Of a DNA stretch of 64,000 bases, positions 10,544-20,530 are shown piece after piece (the first letter of the stretch is position 1; each line of letters opens with the position of its first letter). The stretch covers positions 1-64,000 of the forward strand of contig CABYRT010000002.1 in the NCBI GenBank assembly GCA_902521355.1, read 5' to 3'. The notes below the pieces were generated by a model. It searched no databases. It was not told where the DNA came from and was given only the letters and a program-made list of their open reading frames with translations. The DNA is from an uncultured Pelagibacteraceae bacterium (lineage in GTDB: Bacteria; Pseudomonadota; Alphaproteobacteria; Pelagibacterales; Pelagibacteraceae). A program made the position numbers and the translations under genes.

Positions 10544-12579
10544 GAAATTTCGTTAATTATTGAGGCTCGATCGTATAATTTTAATAATTTATTATATTTT
10601 CTGAAATTATCACCTTTCATCTCTAATTTTTTTACTTCTGCCTCAGCAAGTAAGAATAAATCTTCATTTAATATGGGATCAGCTAATCTAAAATTTTTAA
10701 TTCCACTTTGCTTAAATCCTAACAAATCCCCATATCCACGTAATTTCATATCTTCCTCAGAAATTACAAAACCGTCATCTGAACTTTTTAGAATGTTAAT
10801 TCTTTTTTTTGCATTTTCACTTAGTGAGGATTTAAACATCAATATACAGTAAGATTGTTTGCTACCACGTCCGACACGTCCTCGTAACTGATGTAATTGG
10901 GATAAACCATACTTATCAGCATTTTCAATAACAATTACGTTAGCATTAGGAAAATCAATTCCAACCTCAATAACAGTGGTTGAAACCAATATATCCAATT
11001 TTCTATCTAAGAAATTATTTAAAATTTTGTTCCTTTCATCCTTATCAAGTGAACCATGAATTAATCCAATTCTATTCTTAAAATATTTTTCTAAATAATT
11101 AAATTTATTTACAACAGATTGTTGTTCAACTTTTTTCGACTCTTCTATCAAAGGACAAACCCAGAAAATTTGATTTTTATTAGAAATTTCTTTTTTAACA
11201 AATCTAATTATTTCAGAAATTTTATCTTCTAACTTACTGTAAGTGACTATTTTTTTTCTATTTTTTGGTTTTTCTTTAATTAAAGTTAAATCCATATCAC
11301 CATAAACTGTCATCATCATTGTTCTTGGTATTGGAGTTGCAGACATGACTAGAACATCGCAGTTATTTCCACCTTTTTCTGATAACTCTTTACGCTGACG
11401 AACACCAAACTTATGTTGCTCATCAATAATTATTAAACCCAGTTTATTATATTCAACTTTTTTTTGGAATAACGCATGTGTTCCTATCAGAAAGTCTATT
11501 TTACCAAGTTTAAGATTTTCTAAAATTTTCTTTCTATCAGCATATTTTGACTTACCTGTTAACATTTCAATTTTTACATTTTTGGGTAGATATTTTTTAG
11601 CAAAAGAAAAATGTTGCTTAGCTAGAATTTCAGTAGGCACCATAAAGCTAGTTTGATATCCAGCATTTATACAATTTACTGCCGCTATCATTGATACAAT
11701 TGTTTTACCAGATCCAACATCTCCTTGTAAAAGTCTAAACATTCTACTTTTTGATTTAAGATCTTCGTTTATAATTTTTATTGCCGCTTCTTGATCATTT
11801 GTTAATTTAAAATTTAAATCTTGTATCAATTTTTCCTTACAATCTTTAAAAATTTTTTGTGATTTCTTTATTTTTTTTATTTTAGTTCTTATTTTTGAGG
11901 ATAATAAAAAATGAGCAAACAATTCGTCAAAAACTAACCTTTTATAATACTTAGATTTTAAAATTTCTTTAGTATCAAGACTATGAATCTTTAGGATTGC
12001 ATCTTTCCACTTAATATTATTAAATTTTTTTATTATATCATCATTTAGCCATTCATCTAAATCTGGTAATTCCTTTAAAACTTCATTAATTATATTATTG
12101 TATTTGTTGATCGTAAGACCATCTGTAAGACTATATTTATTTTGAGTCTCTATGATATTTTCATTACTTTCTTTAACCTGTGTCGGATTAGTGATTTGAT
12201 ATTTATTTCTAAAAAAATTAATTTTTCCACTTATTATTATTTCAGTATTTAATGGTAAGATTTTTTTTATATATCCTTCATATGAATTAAAAAAAACGCA
12301 ATCTATTTTTATATCTTTACTTTGACACACAACTCTATTGGGCAATCTTCTTATTCTAGGAAAATTATATTTTAGGGGTGTTAATTTAATTGTTTGTAAC
12401 TTACCTATTTGTATATCACTAACATTTGTTACTTTTGAATTTTCAATTTTACTTGTTGGCAAATGCCACAATAAATCAAAAATTGTATTTATATTTTTTC
12501 TTTTAAATAATTGGCTTGTTTTTTTCCCTATACCTTTAATATTCTGAATATTTGACAATAAATATTCGTGATCATTCAT
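10540..12579 (-). CDS. recG: ATP-dependent DNA helicase RecG
   Basis: RecG remodels branched DNA such as stalled forks and Holliday junctions. The 679-residue protein has an N-terminal wedge/OB region and then superfamily 2 motifs: LLQGDVGSGKT (Walker A), IIDEQHKFGVRQR (motif II), SATPIPRT (motif III), and the C-terminal helicase block GRVGRGSKQSYC. It is convergent with the DUF502 gene and divergent from sdhE, with 26 bp between the starts. Confidence 0.96.
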   Translation of the reverse strand: MNDHEYLLSNIQNIKGIGKKTSQLFKRKNINTIFDLLWHLPTSKIENSKVTNVSDIQIGKLQTIKLTPLKYNFPRIRRLPNRVVCQSKDIKIDCVFFNSYEGYIKKILPLNTEIIISGKINFFRNKYQITNPTQVKESNENIIETQNKYSLTDGLTINKYNNIINEVLKELPDLDEWLNDDIIKKFNNIKWKDAILKIHSLDTKEILKSKYYKRLVFDELFAHFLLSSKIRTKIKKIKKSQKIFKDCKEKLIQDLNFKLTNDQEAAIKIINEDLKSKSRMFRLLQGDVGSGKTIVSMIAAVNCINAGYQTSFMVPTEILAKQHFSFAKKYLPKNVKIEMLTGKSKYADRKKILENLKLGKIDFLIGTHALFQKKVEYNKLGLIIIDEQHKFGVRQRKELSEKGGNNCDVLVMSATPIPRTMMMTVYGDMDLTLIKEKPKNRKKIVTYSKLEDKISEIIRFVKKEISNKNQIFWVCPLIEESKKVEQQSVVNKFNYLEKYFKNRIGLIHGSLDKDERNKILNNFLDRKLDILVSTTVIEVGIDFPNANVIVIENADKYGLSQLHQLRGRVGRGSKQSYCILMFKSSLSENAKKRINILKSSDDGFVISEEDMKLRGYGDLLGFKQSGIKNFRLADPILNEDLFLLAEAEVKKLEMKGDNFRKYNKLLKLYDRASIINEIS

Positions 12580-12605
12580 GATTTATATATATAAAGATTT
12601 AATTA

Positions 12606-12866
12606 ATGGATTCAAATAAACAAAATTTAATTAATAAAATTTTATACAGAGCTCAATATCGTGGAACTAAAGAAATGGATATCTTTGTTTCTAAATTTGT
12701 TAATTCAATTATTGACAATCTCGATCATAAAGAATTAGCTTCTTTAGATAAATTAATTAATTTTGATGACGAAACTTTAGTCAACTTAAGTTTAGGTAAA
12801 AATTCAAAAGATTTTGAAGATAAAATCATCTTAGAAAAACTTATAGAATTTAAAAATAAATATTAG
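12606..12866 (+). CDS. sdhE: FAD assembly factor for succinate dehydrogenase
   Basis: SdhE (Sdh5/YgfY family) promotes covalent flavinylation of SdhA. The protein has 86 residues, the usual size. It contains the hallmark RGxxE-type segment in QYRGTKEMDIF near residue 20, followed by the acidic helical block. Its stop codon is immediately followed by the CCA end of the oppositely oriented tRNA-Ser. Confidence 0.9.
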   Translation: MDSNKQNLINKILYRAQYRGTKEMDIFVSKFVNSIIDNLDHKELASLDKLINFDDETLVNLSLGKNSKDFEDKIILEKLIEFKNKY

Positions 12867-12956
12867 TGGCGGAGAGACTGGGATTCGAACCCAGGAAAGA
12901 GTTGCCCCTTTGCCGGTTTTCAAGACCGGTGCTTTCAACCGCTCAGCCATCTCTCC
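12867..12956 (-). tRNA. tRNA-Ser (anticodon TGA)
   Basis: Read on the minus strand, the acceptor stem GGAGAGA pairs with TCTCTCC. The anticodon stem CCGGT/ACCGG holds CTTGAAA (anticodon TGA). A long class II variable arm (GCAAAGGGGCAACTC) is present, as expected for Ser. The T arm is GGGTTCGAATCCC and CCA is encoded. Confidence 0.96.
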
Positions 12957-13016
12957 TAATTTGTAATAATTAAAATTCTATATTTCATAAACAAAATAGT
13001 TTAATTGATCAATATA

Positions 13017-13901
13017 ATGTTAAGCAAAAATCAATTTAATAAAGGTATAATTTTAACAGCATTTGGTTCTTTCTGGTGGGGTTTTATTGGAGTTATATAT
13101 TTTAAATATATTGCTTTTGCTGGCCACATTGAAGTTGTCCTACATCGAAGCGCATGGACAACTGTTATGCTAATTTTAACAACAATCATTTTATCAAAGT
13201 GGAAAAAATTTAGCACAGTTTTTAAAGATAAAAAAAAAATTATGATGCTGTTTTTATCTGGATTATTAATTTTTACGAATTGGGCTGTTTGGATTTATGC
13301 AATAGGGAATGATCAAGTCATAGATGCTAGTTTTGGATATTTTATAATGCCTATAATAAGTGTTTTTTTAGGTTATTTTTTTTTAAAAGAGGAATTAAGT
13401 TTCAAAACTAAAATTTCACTTTTAATCGTAACTATATCGATTTTGTATTTAGTAATATCTAGTTTCCAATCAATACCATGGGTTGGATTAATAGTAGCTT
13501 TAAGTTGGAGTTTTTATAATTTAGTAAGAAAAAAAATTGATGTAGACACAGATATTGGTTTATTAGTTGAAAGTTTATTTATTTTTCCAGCGGTAATATT
13601 TGCATTTTATTTAATTGTACAAAATGATTTAAATGATTTTGACATATCGAATGTCAAATTAATGTTAATATTCATGCTGGCAGGTCCTATGACCGTGATT
13701 CCTTTATATTTATATGTTAGGGGTGTTGAATTATGTGGTTTAGGTCCAACAGGTATGGTTTTTTATATAACTCCAACTTTGCAATTCTTGTTGGGTTATT
13801 TCTTATATAATGAGGAATTAGATATACATAAATTAATCAGCTTTATTTTGATATGGATTGCTGTATCGATATACCTAAAAGATTTGTATGAAAAAAATTA
13901 A
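13017..13901 (+). CDS. rarD: RarD/EamA-type drug-metabolite transporter
   Basis: This is a ten-span membrane permease of the RarD subgroup of the DMT superfamily. Features include GSFWWGFIGVIYFKYIAFAG at the first span, FTNWAVWIYAI, and the second EamA half with GPMTVIPLYLYVRGVELCGLG. The ORF track begins at a TTG (13005); the ATG at 13017 gives a better-matching N terminus (MLSKNQFNKG). Substrates of RarD proteins are poorly defined. The stop overlaps the mltB start by 14 bases. Confidence 0.9.
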   Translation: MLSKNQFNKGIILTAFGSFWWGFIGVIYFKYIAFAGHIEVVLHRSAWTTVMLILTTIILSKWKKFSTVFKDKKKIMMLFLSGLLIFTNWAVWIYAIGNDQVIDASFGYFIMPIISVFLGYFFLKEELSFKTKISLLIVTISILYLVISSFQSIPWVGLIVALSWSFYNLVRKKIDVDTDIGLLVESLFIFPAVIFAFYLIVQNDLNDFDISNVKLMLIFMLAGPMTVIPLYLYVRGVELCGLGPTGMVFYITPTLQFLLGYFLYNEELDIHKLISFILIWIAVSIYLKDLYEKN

Positions 13902-14883
13902 ATTATTTATCATATCAATATTAATTATATTAAATTCTTCAACTCTAATCGCTGATGATTTTAACAATTGGAAAATAAAATTTAAAAAAAGGGCAATTAA
14001 CGAAGGTATTAGCAAATCAACAGTTAATAATTTAATAGATAACTCCAAGTTCTTACCCGATGTAATAAAATATGACAGATACCAACCTGAATTCTATGAA
14101 GACACAAAGACATATATTTCAAAAAGAACCTCTTCAAAAAAAGTAAAACTAGGAAAAATTATATTAAATAAAGAAAACAATATTATTAATAAAGTATCTT
14201 CTGAATACAAAGTAGATAAAAATTTGTTATTAGCACTTATGGGTATTGAAACTAATTTTGGAAACTATTTAGGTAAAATGGATATTGTTTCTTCACTTGC
14301 AACATTAAGCTACGATCAAAGAAGAAGTGAATTTTTTACTAAAGAATTAATAACCCTTTTAAAATTAGTAGACGCAAAAATTATAGATCCGAACACATTA
14401 TTTGGATCTTGGGCAGGAGCATTTGGAAATTTTCAATTTATGCCATCCACAATAAAAAATCATGCCATTGACTATAATAAAGATGGATCAATTGATCTTA
14501 AAAATATTGAAGATTCTTTTGCATCTGCAGCTAACTATTTAAGTAATCTTGGATGGAATGATAATACTCCGTGTTTTTATAGAATTAATTTAAATGAAAA
14601 TATTCCAGATAAATATTTAAATACATCAGCAAAAAAAATTAAAAATGAGAGAAAAGTAAAATATTTAAAAAATTATATTAAAAATTCATCATTTTTGGAT
14701 AAATATAACAATTTAACAGCTGCAATAGTGACACCAGATGCTGAAATAGTTGAAAATGCAAATAAACTTAAACCAGCATATATTATTTTTAATAATTATA
14801 AGCTAATCTTAAAGTGGAATAGATCATTAAGATTTAGTTTAGCGGTATGCACATTAAAAAATAGTTTTGAAAATGAAACTTAA
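13888..14883 (+). CDS. mltB: Lytic murein transglycosylase B
   Basis: MltB-family enzymes cut the glycan strand of peptidoglycan with formation of 1,6-anhydro ends. The 331-residue protein has a signal peptide (residues 1-22). The family core includes the catalytic glutamate in MGIETNFGNYLG, the SYDQRRSEFF block and GSWAGAFGNFQFMPST. No lipobox is evident, so it is probably periplasmic and soluble. It overlaps an rlpA-like gene and is followed by dacA, giving a cell-wall remodelling operon. Confidence 0.94.
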   Translation: MKKIKLFIISILIILNSSTLIADDFNNWKIKFKKRAINEGISKSTVNNLIDNSKFLPDVIKYDRYQPEFYEDTKTYISKRTSSKKVKLGKIILNKENNIINKVSSEYKVDKNLLLALMGIETNFGNYLGKMDIVSSLATLSYDQRRSEFFTKELITLLKLVDAKIIDPNTLFGSWAGAFGNFQFMPSTIKNHAIDYNKDGSIDLKNIEDSFASAANYLSNLGWNDNTPCFYRINLNENIPDKYLNTSAKKIKNERKVKYLKNYIKNSSFLDKYNNLTAAIVTPDAEIVENANKLKPAYIIFNNYKLILKWNRSLRFSLAVCTLKNSFENET

Positions 14884-15625
14884 GATACTAATTTTTTTAG
14901 CAATAATTTTAACATCATGCGAAACCACTAATAAAAAAGTAATTACCAATAAAGATTTCAAAAATTATTCAAATGATGGTTTCGCTCTCATATTTAATAA
15001 TGATATTTTTAAAAAACGAATAGTTTCAAAAAAAATTGATCAAAGATCATTAATTATTTTCAACAATAAACTTAAAAAAGATACAGATATAAAAATAACA
15101 AATTTATTAAATGAAAAGTATTTGATTGCGAAAGTAGGAAACAATTCAAAATATCCAATATTTTATAATTCGGTTATTTCTGAGAGAATAGCTACTGAAC
15201 TTGATATAGACCCTGATCAGCCTTATGTGCGTGTAGAAACAATAAATTCTAATAATACTTTTGTTGCAAATAAAGCAAAAACATTTGATGAGGAAAAAAA
15301 AGTAGCTAATAAAGCTCCAGTAGACAGTATATCAATTCAAAATATATCCCTTGAAAAAGGTAATAATACAATAGTTAAAAAAACAAAAAATACAAAATTT
15401 GAATTTATAATTAAATTTGCTGATTTATTTTTTGAAGAATCTGCTATTACATTGAAAAAAAGACTTGAAGATGAATACAATTTAAAAGACATAAATATTA
15501 AAAAAATGTCTAAAAATTTATATAGGGTTTATAAAGGTCCTTTTTATAATTTAGGATCAATTAAAAATGTATATAATGAGATATCTGATATAAATTTTGA
15601 GAATATTGAATTAATAAAATTATGA
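14867..15625 (+). CDS. Degenerate RlpA-like lipoprotein with SPOR-like C terminus
   Basis: This 252-residue lipoprotein has the lipobox LTSC near residue 18. Residues 80-135 (ITNLLNEKYLIAKVG.. ISERIATELDI) align by eye with the double-psi beta-barrel of RlpA, a septal glycan-cleaving enzyme. The RlpA active-site segment VNDRGPF is replaced by VGNNSKYPI, so the catalytic Asp appears lost. Residues 175-252 resemble a SPOR peptidoglycan-binding domain. Position between mltB and dacA supports a cell-wall role, perhaps binding only. Confidence 0.7.
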   Translation: MKMKLKILIFLAIILTSCETTNKKVITNKDFKNYSNDGFALIFNNDIFKKRIVSKKIDQRSLIIFNNKLKKDTDIKITNLLNEKYLIAKVGNNSKYPIFYNSVISERIATELDIDPDQPYVRVETINSNNTFVANKAKTFDEEKKVANKAPVDSISIQNISLEKGNNTIVKKTKNTKFEFIIKFADLFFEESAITLKKRLEDEYNLKDINIKKMSKNLYRVYKGPFYNLGSIKNVYNEISDINFENIELIKL

Positions 15626-16776
15626 AAATAAAATCACTATTAAGTTTTGTCCTATCTTTTTTAATTTTTACTAATATTTCTCATGCAAAATTTAACATAA
15701 ATGCACGAACTGCAATTTTACAAGACTATTTGTCTGGTGAAATTTTATATGAAAAAAATCCTGATGAGCAAATATTTCCTGCATCTATGACAAAAATAAT
15801 GACTTCAATCGTTGCTTTTGATTTATTGAAAAGTGGTGAAATCACTTTAGATGAAAAATTTATTGTTTCTGAAAATGCCTGGAGATTATCCTCATCTGGT
15901 TATTCATCAATGTTTATAATGGTTGGAGATGAAGTTTCGGTAGAAGATTTATTATTAGGTATAATTGTTGCTTCGGGTAATGATGCCTGTGTAGCTTTGG
16001 CTGAAGGTATTGCAGGATCTGAGGATGAGTTTGCTTTACTAATGACTGAGAAAGCTCAAGAAATTGGTATGGAAAATACTAATTTTTCAAATTCTTCAGG
16101 GATTAATGATGACAATAATTATTCAACCGTTCGAGATATTTTAATTATGTCTAATTATTTAATCAAAGAACATCCTAAATATTATGAGTATTTTAAAATT
16201 AAAGAATTTACTTGGAGTAGGACAGGAGGGGATCCCATTAAACAAGGAAATAGAAATCCATTATTGTATAAAAATATGGGTGTAGATGGAATTAAAACTG
16301 GCTACCTTGGTTCTGAGAAATATTCATTAGCGTCATCTATATTAAGAAAAGAAAGAAGATTAATAGCTGTTGCAAGTGGTTTTGAAACAAAAAATTCTAG
16401 ATCAAAGCAATCACAAAAATTGTTAACATGGGGAATTACAAATTTTGATACAATAAAAATAAGTAATGATAACGAATATCTTTATGAACTAGATGTTTGG
16501 CAGGGAAATAAGAAAAAAGTAAAAGTCAATACAAAAGAAATAATTTATAAAACCATTCCAAAAGCTAAAAAAAAATACATGAAAGTGAAGATTGTTTATG
16601 ATGGTCCTATACAAGCACCTATAAAAAAAGGAGAAAAATTAGCAGAAATAAAAGTACTATATAAAGATGAAGTTATGTCTATTCATGACTTATTTTCTAC
16701 AGAAAATATCAAACAACAAAATGCAATATCAAGGTTGATAACTTCTATCAATTTTTTGATATGGGGTGATGTCTAA
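15622..16776 (+). CDS. dacA: D-alanyl-D-alanine carboxypeptidase (PBP5/6 family)
   Basis: This low-molecular-weight penicillin-binding protein trims the terminal D-Ala of peptidoglycan stem peptides in the periplasm. The 384-residue protein has a signal peptide (1-22), the SxxK motif in PASMTKIMTS, the SGN motif in ASGNDACVALAEG, and the KTG motif in DGIKTGYLG. A C-terminal beta-domain and amphipathic end follow. It overlaps the preceding gene by four bases and tmk by 11. Confidence 0.95.
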   Translation: MKIKSLLSFVLSFLIFTNISHAKFNINARTAILQDYLSGEILYEKNPDEQIFPASMTKIMTSIVAFDLLKSGEITLDEKFIVSENAWRLSSSGYSSMFIMVGDEVSVEDLLLGIIVASGNDACVALAEGIAGSEDEFALLMTEKAQEIGMENTNFSNSSGINDDNNYSTVRDILIMSNYLIKEHPKYYEYFKIKEFTWSRTGGDPIKQGNRNPLLYKNMGVDGIKTGYLGSEKYSLASSILRKERRLIAVASGFETKNSRSKQSQKLLTWGITNFDTIKISNDNEYLYELDVWQGNKKKVKVNTKEIIYKTIPKAKKKYMKVKIVYDGPIQAPIKKGEKLAEIKVLYKDEVMSIHDLFSTENIKQQNAISRLITSINFLIWGDV

Positions 16777-17383
16777 GTATCCAATTATTATATTTGAAGG
16801 CATTGAGGCCTCAGGAAAAACTACAAATTTTAAAATTGCTGCAAATTATTTAAAAAAGCGAAGAAAAAGTTTTATAAAATTAAGAGAACCTGGTGGATCA
16901 TTATTTTCAGAAAAAATAAGAAAGTTGATTTTAAATAAGAAACTAAATTTAAATAATAAAACCGATCTATTACTATTCTATGCTGGTAGATCAGAAAATT
17001 TTGAGAAAATTATTAAAAAAAATTATAAAAAAAAAATAATACTAATTGATCGTTTTACAGATTCTACTATTGCATATCAACATTATGGCATGAAAATTGA
17101 TTTAAAAGTCATCAAAATGCTGAACAAGTTTATAATTGGTAATTTTAATCCTGATATAGTTTTTTTAAGTACTGTAAATTCAAAAAATTTACAACAAAGG
17201 CTTAGAAATAGATCTAACCTAAATAGATATGATAAATTTAAACTTAAATTTTATAACAAGGTTCAGAACGGGTATGAAAAAATATCAAAAAATAAGAGCA
17301 AATATATTAAAATTAATTCAAACACTAATACAATTAACGAAGTAAAAAAAATCATAATAAATAAACTTGAGAAAATAATATAA
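16766..17383 (+). CDS. tmk: Thymidylate kinase
   Basis: Tmk phosphorylates dTMP to dTDP for DNA synthesis. The 205-residue P-loop kinase has FEGIEASGKTTNF at the N terminus, the DRF motif in LIDRFTDSTIAYQHYG, and a LREPGG block. It is next to holB, the usual alphaproteobacterial arrangement, with no gap between the two genes. Confidence 0.95.
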   Translation: MMSKYPIIIFEGIEASGKTTNFKIAANYLKKRRKSFIKLREPGGSLFSEKIRKLILNKKLNLNNKTDLLLFYAGRSENFEKIIKKNYKKKIILIDRFTDSTIAYQHYGMKIDLKVIKMLNKFIIGNFNPDIVFLSTVNSKNLQQRLRNRSNLNRYDKFKLKFYNKVQNGYEKISKNKSKYIKINSNTNTINEVKKIIINKLEKII

Positions 17384-18253
17384 ATGTCTGAACAAAAATT
17401 AATTGAACATGAAAAATATTTAGAAAAATTTGTAACGCTTTACGAAAACAATAAACTTCCAAATAAAATTTTATTATCAGGTAAAAAAGGTATTGGAAAA
17501 TCGTTGCTTGCTGAAAAATTTTTATATAAAATTTTTAATTCTAATAACGATAATGAACTAATAAAAAATAAATCCCATCCCAATGTTTTAAATATAAAAA
17601 AAAATAATGATAAAAAAAATATAGAGATTGATCAAATTAGAGAAATCATAAAGTTTACAAATCAATCCTCCTTTAATAATAAATCAAGATTTATAATCCT
17701 CGACGATGTTGAATTTTTAAATATTAATTCATCAAATGCTTTATTAAAAAATTTAGAAGAGCCAAATGAAAATGTTTTTTTTATTTTAATTTTTAATTCA
17801 GAGAAGTTTTTAATAGATACTATAAAATCCCGATGTATAGAATTTAAATTAAGTTTATCAAATGAAAATGCTAGATTAATTGTCAATAATTACTTTAATG
17901 AAAATATTTATGACCAAATAAATTCAAATTTGATAAATTATTACTCAACACCTTTTTTTTTAATATCCTTAATAAACTATATGAATGAATTTGAATTATC
18001 AGTATCTGAAACCACAATTGATGATTTATTAGTTAATTTAATTAATAATAAGCACTATATTAAACAAGAGTTTATAAGAGATAATTTAAATATGATTATT
18101 GAATTATTTTTTTATAAACATATAAACACAACAAAAAAATTGTCATATAAAGTTAAAGAATATTATTATTCAAAATTTTCTAATGTAAAAAAATTTAATC
18201 TTGATTATGAAACTTTTTTTTTAGAATTTAAGGATAAATTATTAAGTGAATAA
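17384..18253 (+). CDS. holB: DNA polymerase III delta-prime subunit
   Basis: Delta-prime is part of the clamp loader that places the sliding clamp on primed DNA. The 289-residue AAA+ protein has LSGKKGIGKSLLAEKF (P-loop), FIILDDVEFLNINSSNALLKNLEEP (motif II region) and SRCIEFKLS (SRC motif). The zinc-binding cysteines of the E. coli subunit are absent. It lies between tmk and metG and overlaps the metG start by eight bases. Confidence 0.93.
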   Translation: MSEQKLIEHEKYLEKFVTLYENNKLPNKILLSGKKGIGKSLLAEKFLYKIFNSNNDNELIKNKSHPNVLNIKKNNDKKNIEIDQIREIIKFTNQSSFNNKSRFIILDDVEFLNINSSNALLKNLEEPNENVFFILIFNSEKFLIDTIKSRCIEFKLSLSNENARLIVNNYFNENIYDQINSNLINYYSTPFFLISLINYMNEFELSVSETTIDDLLVNLINNKHYIKQEFIRDNLNMIIELFFYKHINTTKKLSYKVKEYYYSKFSNVKKFNLDYETFFLEFKDKLLSE

Positions 18254-19772
18254 AAATTATTATATAACAACACCAATTTACTACCCTTCTGCCAAACCTC
18301 ATATGGGACATGCATATTCAAGTATAATTGCTGATTTTTTTGCACGTTTCAAAAAAATTGATGGTTTTAATGTTTATTTTTTAACAGGCACAGATGAGCA
18401 TGGTTTAAAAATACAAAGATCTGCTGAAAAGTTAAATAAGGATCCAAAATCTTTTTGTGATGAAATAAGTAAAACATTTGAGGATTTAACTAAAACATTA
18501 AACTTATCTAATACAGATTTTATTAGAACTACAGAAGATAGACATAAAGTATCTGTACAAAATTTATGGAATATACTTGAAAAAAATAAGCAAATTTTTT
18601 TGTCTAAATATTCTGGTTGGTATTCTGTATCAGATGAGGCTTTTTATAATGAAGATGAGGTTGAAGAAAAAGATGGTTTAAAAGTTGCTAAATCATCTGG
18701 TTCAGCAGTTGAGTGGGTTGAAGAAGAATCTTTTTTTTTTAAACTTTCAGAATGGGAAAAACCGTTATTAGAATTTTATGAAAAAAATAAAAATTTTATT
18801 TTACCTGAAAGTAGAAGAAATGAGGTAATCAGTTTTGTCAAAAGTGGCTTAAAAGACTTATCTGTCAGCAGAAAGACTTTTTCTTGGGGTGTAAAAGTGC
18901 CAAGTGATGAAAATCATGTTGTTTATGTTTGGTTAGATGCGTTAACAAATTACTTAAGTTCTTTAAAATATCCTGATGAAAATAATGAATTATATAAAAA
19001 TTTTTGGCCGGCAGATTTACATATTATTGGTAAAGATATATTAAGATTTCATGCTATTTATTGGCCTGCATTTTTGTTAGCTGCAAAAATAGAGCCTCCC
19101 AAAAGGGTTTATGGACATGGATGGATCCTTTCTGGTGATGAAAAAATGTCCAAATCAAAAGGAAATATTTTAGATCCATTAGAAATAATAAATACTTATG
19201 GTCTGGATCCATTAAGATATTATTTACTTAAAGAAGTTTCTTTTGGTAATGATGGTAATATTTCAGAGGAAAAATTAGAAAATTGTATTAATAGTGATTT
19301 AGCTAATAATTTTGGAAATCTCTGTCAAAGAGTACTTTCTTTTGCTGAAAAAAATTGTTCATCTTTAATACCTGATCACAAATATAATGATGAAGATTTA
19401 GAAATTTTAAAACCATTAAATAATCTAGATAAAATAAGATTATTTATAGATAATCAAGATATAAACCAATATATGAGTTTTATTGTTGATAGATTGTTTG
19501 CAGCAAATAAGTATTTTAATGATCAGGAACCTTGGAAGAAGAAAGATAATAGATTAAGATTAAATACGATTGTTTATACGGCATTAGAATTAATCAGAAA
19601 AATTACTATTTTGCTTTATCCAGTAATGCCAGAAACATCAGTAAAAGTTCTTAATATTTTTAATGAAACAGAAAATTCTATTGATTTTACATCAATTAAT
19701 AATAATGAAATTTTAAAAAAAGATTTAAAAATAAATAAATTAGATATTTTGTTTAAAAAAATTGAAAAATGA
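18246..19772 (+). CDS. metG: Methionyl-tRNA synthetase
   Basis: MetG charges tRNA-Met for initiation and elongation. The 508-residue class I synthetase has YYPSAKPHMGHAYSS (HIGH-type motif) and EKMSKSKGN (KMSKS). It is of the short form with no C-terminal tRNA-binding extension and no CxxC zinc knuckle. The start is a GTG that overlaps the end of holB. Confidence 0.96.
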   Translation: MNKNYYITTPIYYPSAKPHMGHAYSSIIADFFARFKKIDGFNVYFLTGTDEHGLKIQRSAEKLNKDPKSFCDEISKTFEDLTKTLNLSNTDFIRTTEDRHKVSVQNLWNILEKNKQIFLSKYSGWYSVSDEAFYNEDEVEEKDGLKVAKSSGSAVEWVEEESFFFKLSEWEKPLLEFYEKNKNFILPESRRNEVISFVKSGLKDLSVSRKTFSWGVKVPSDENHVVYVWLDALTNYLSSLKYPDENNELYKNFWPADLHIIGKDILRFHAIYWPAFLLAAKIEPPKRVYGHGWILSGDEKMSKSKGNILDPLEIINTYGLDPLRYYLLKEVSFGNDGNISEEKLENCINSDLANNFGNLCQRVLSFAEKNCSSLIPDHKYNDEDLEILKPLNNLDKIRLFIDNQDINQYMSFIVDRLFAANKYFNDQEPWKKKDNRLRLNTIVYTALELIRKITILLYPVMPETSVKVLNIFNETENSIDFTSINNNEILKKDLKINKLDILFKKIEK

Positions 19773-20530
19773 TAGACTCACATTGTCATCTTGATCACGA
19801 ACCTCTTTATTCAAATATTAGTGATGTTATTAAACGTTCTAAGGAAAATGGATTAAAGAAAATTTTAACTATTTCAACAAATTCAAAAAGTTTTGAAAAT
19901 ATTAAAAAGATTATAAATCTTGATGAAATAATTTATGGAAGTGTCGGAATACATCCTCATGAGTCCAGTAGTGATAATATGGAAAAAAATTTCATTGTTG
20001 AAAATGCTAATAAATTTAAAAAAATAATTGGTGTAGGAGAGACAGGATTAGATTTCTATTATGAAAATAGTCATAAAGATGATCAAATTAAAAGCTTTGA
20101 GACACACATAGAAGCCTCTATTGAACTTAAATATCCTTTGATAGTTCATTCTAGAAGTGCTGAAAGAGAAACATTTGAAATTTTAAATAGATATAAAAAT
20201 AGGGATATTAAAATACTTATGCACTGTTTTACAGGTTCAAAAGAGTTTGCTAAAAAAATGATGACATTAAATGCGTATTTTTCTGCTAGTGGAATAATAA
20301 CTTTTAAAAAGAGTAATGATCTTCAAGAAACATTTAAAATGATTGAAAATGATAAAATTTTAATTGAAACAGATAGTCCTTTTTTAGCACCTATACCAAT
20401 GAGAGGTAAAAAAAACGAACCTTCTTTTATTAAATATACATTGAAAAAACTTTCAGAATTAAAATCAAAAACCTTTGATGAATTAGAAACTATTACAAAC
20501 AATAATTTTGAAAGATTATTTTTTCAGTAA
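19769..20530 (+). CDS. tatD: TatD-family metal-dependent DNase
   Basis: This 253-residue amidohydrolase-fold nuclease has the N-terminal metal motif DSHCHLDH, the GETGLDFYYE glutamate, LIVHSR, MHCFTGS and the ETDSPFLAPIP aspartate, so all usual metal ligands appear present. The family acts as a 3'-5' exonuclease in DNA repair and RNA quality control. It overlaps metG by four bases and the next gene by one. Confidence 0.92.
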   Translation: MIDSHCHLDHEPLYSNISDVIKRSKENGLKKILTISTNSKSFENIKKIINLDEIIYGSVGIHPHESSSDNMEKNFIVENANKFKKIIGVGETGLDFYYENSHKDDQIKSFETHIEASIELKYPLIVHSRSAERETFEILNRYKNRDIKILMHCFTGSKEFAKKMMTLNAYFSASGIITFKKSNDLQETFKMIENDKILIETDSPFLAPIPMRGKKNEPSFIKYTLKKLSELKSKTFDELETITNNNFERLFFQ

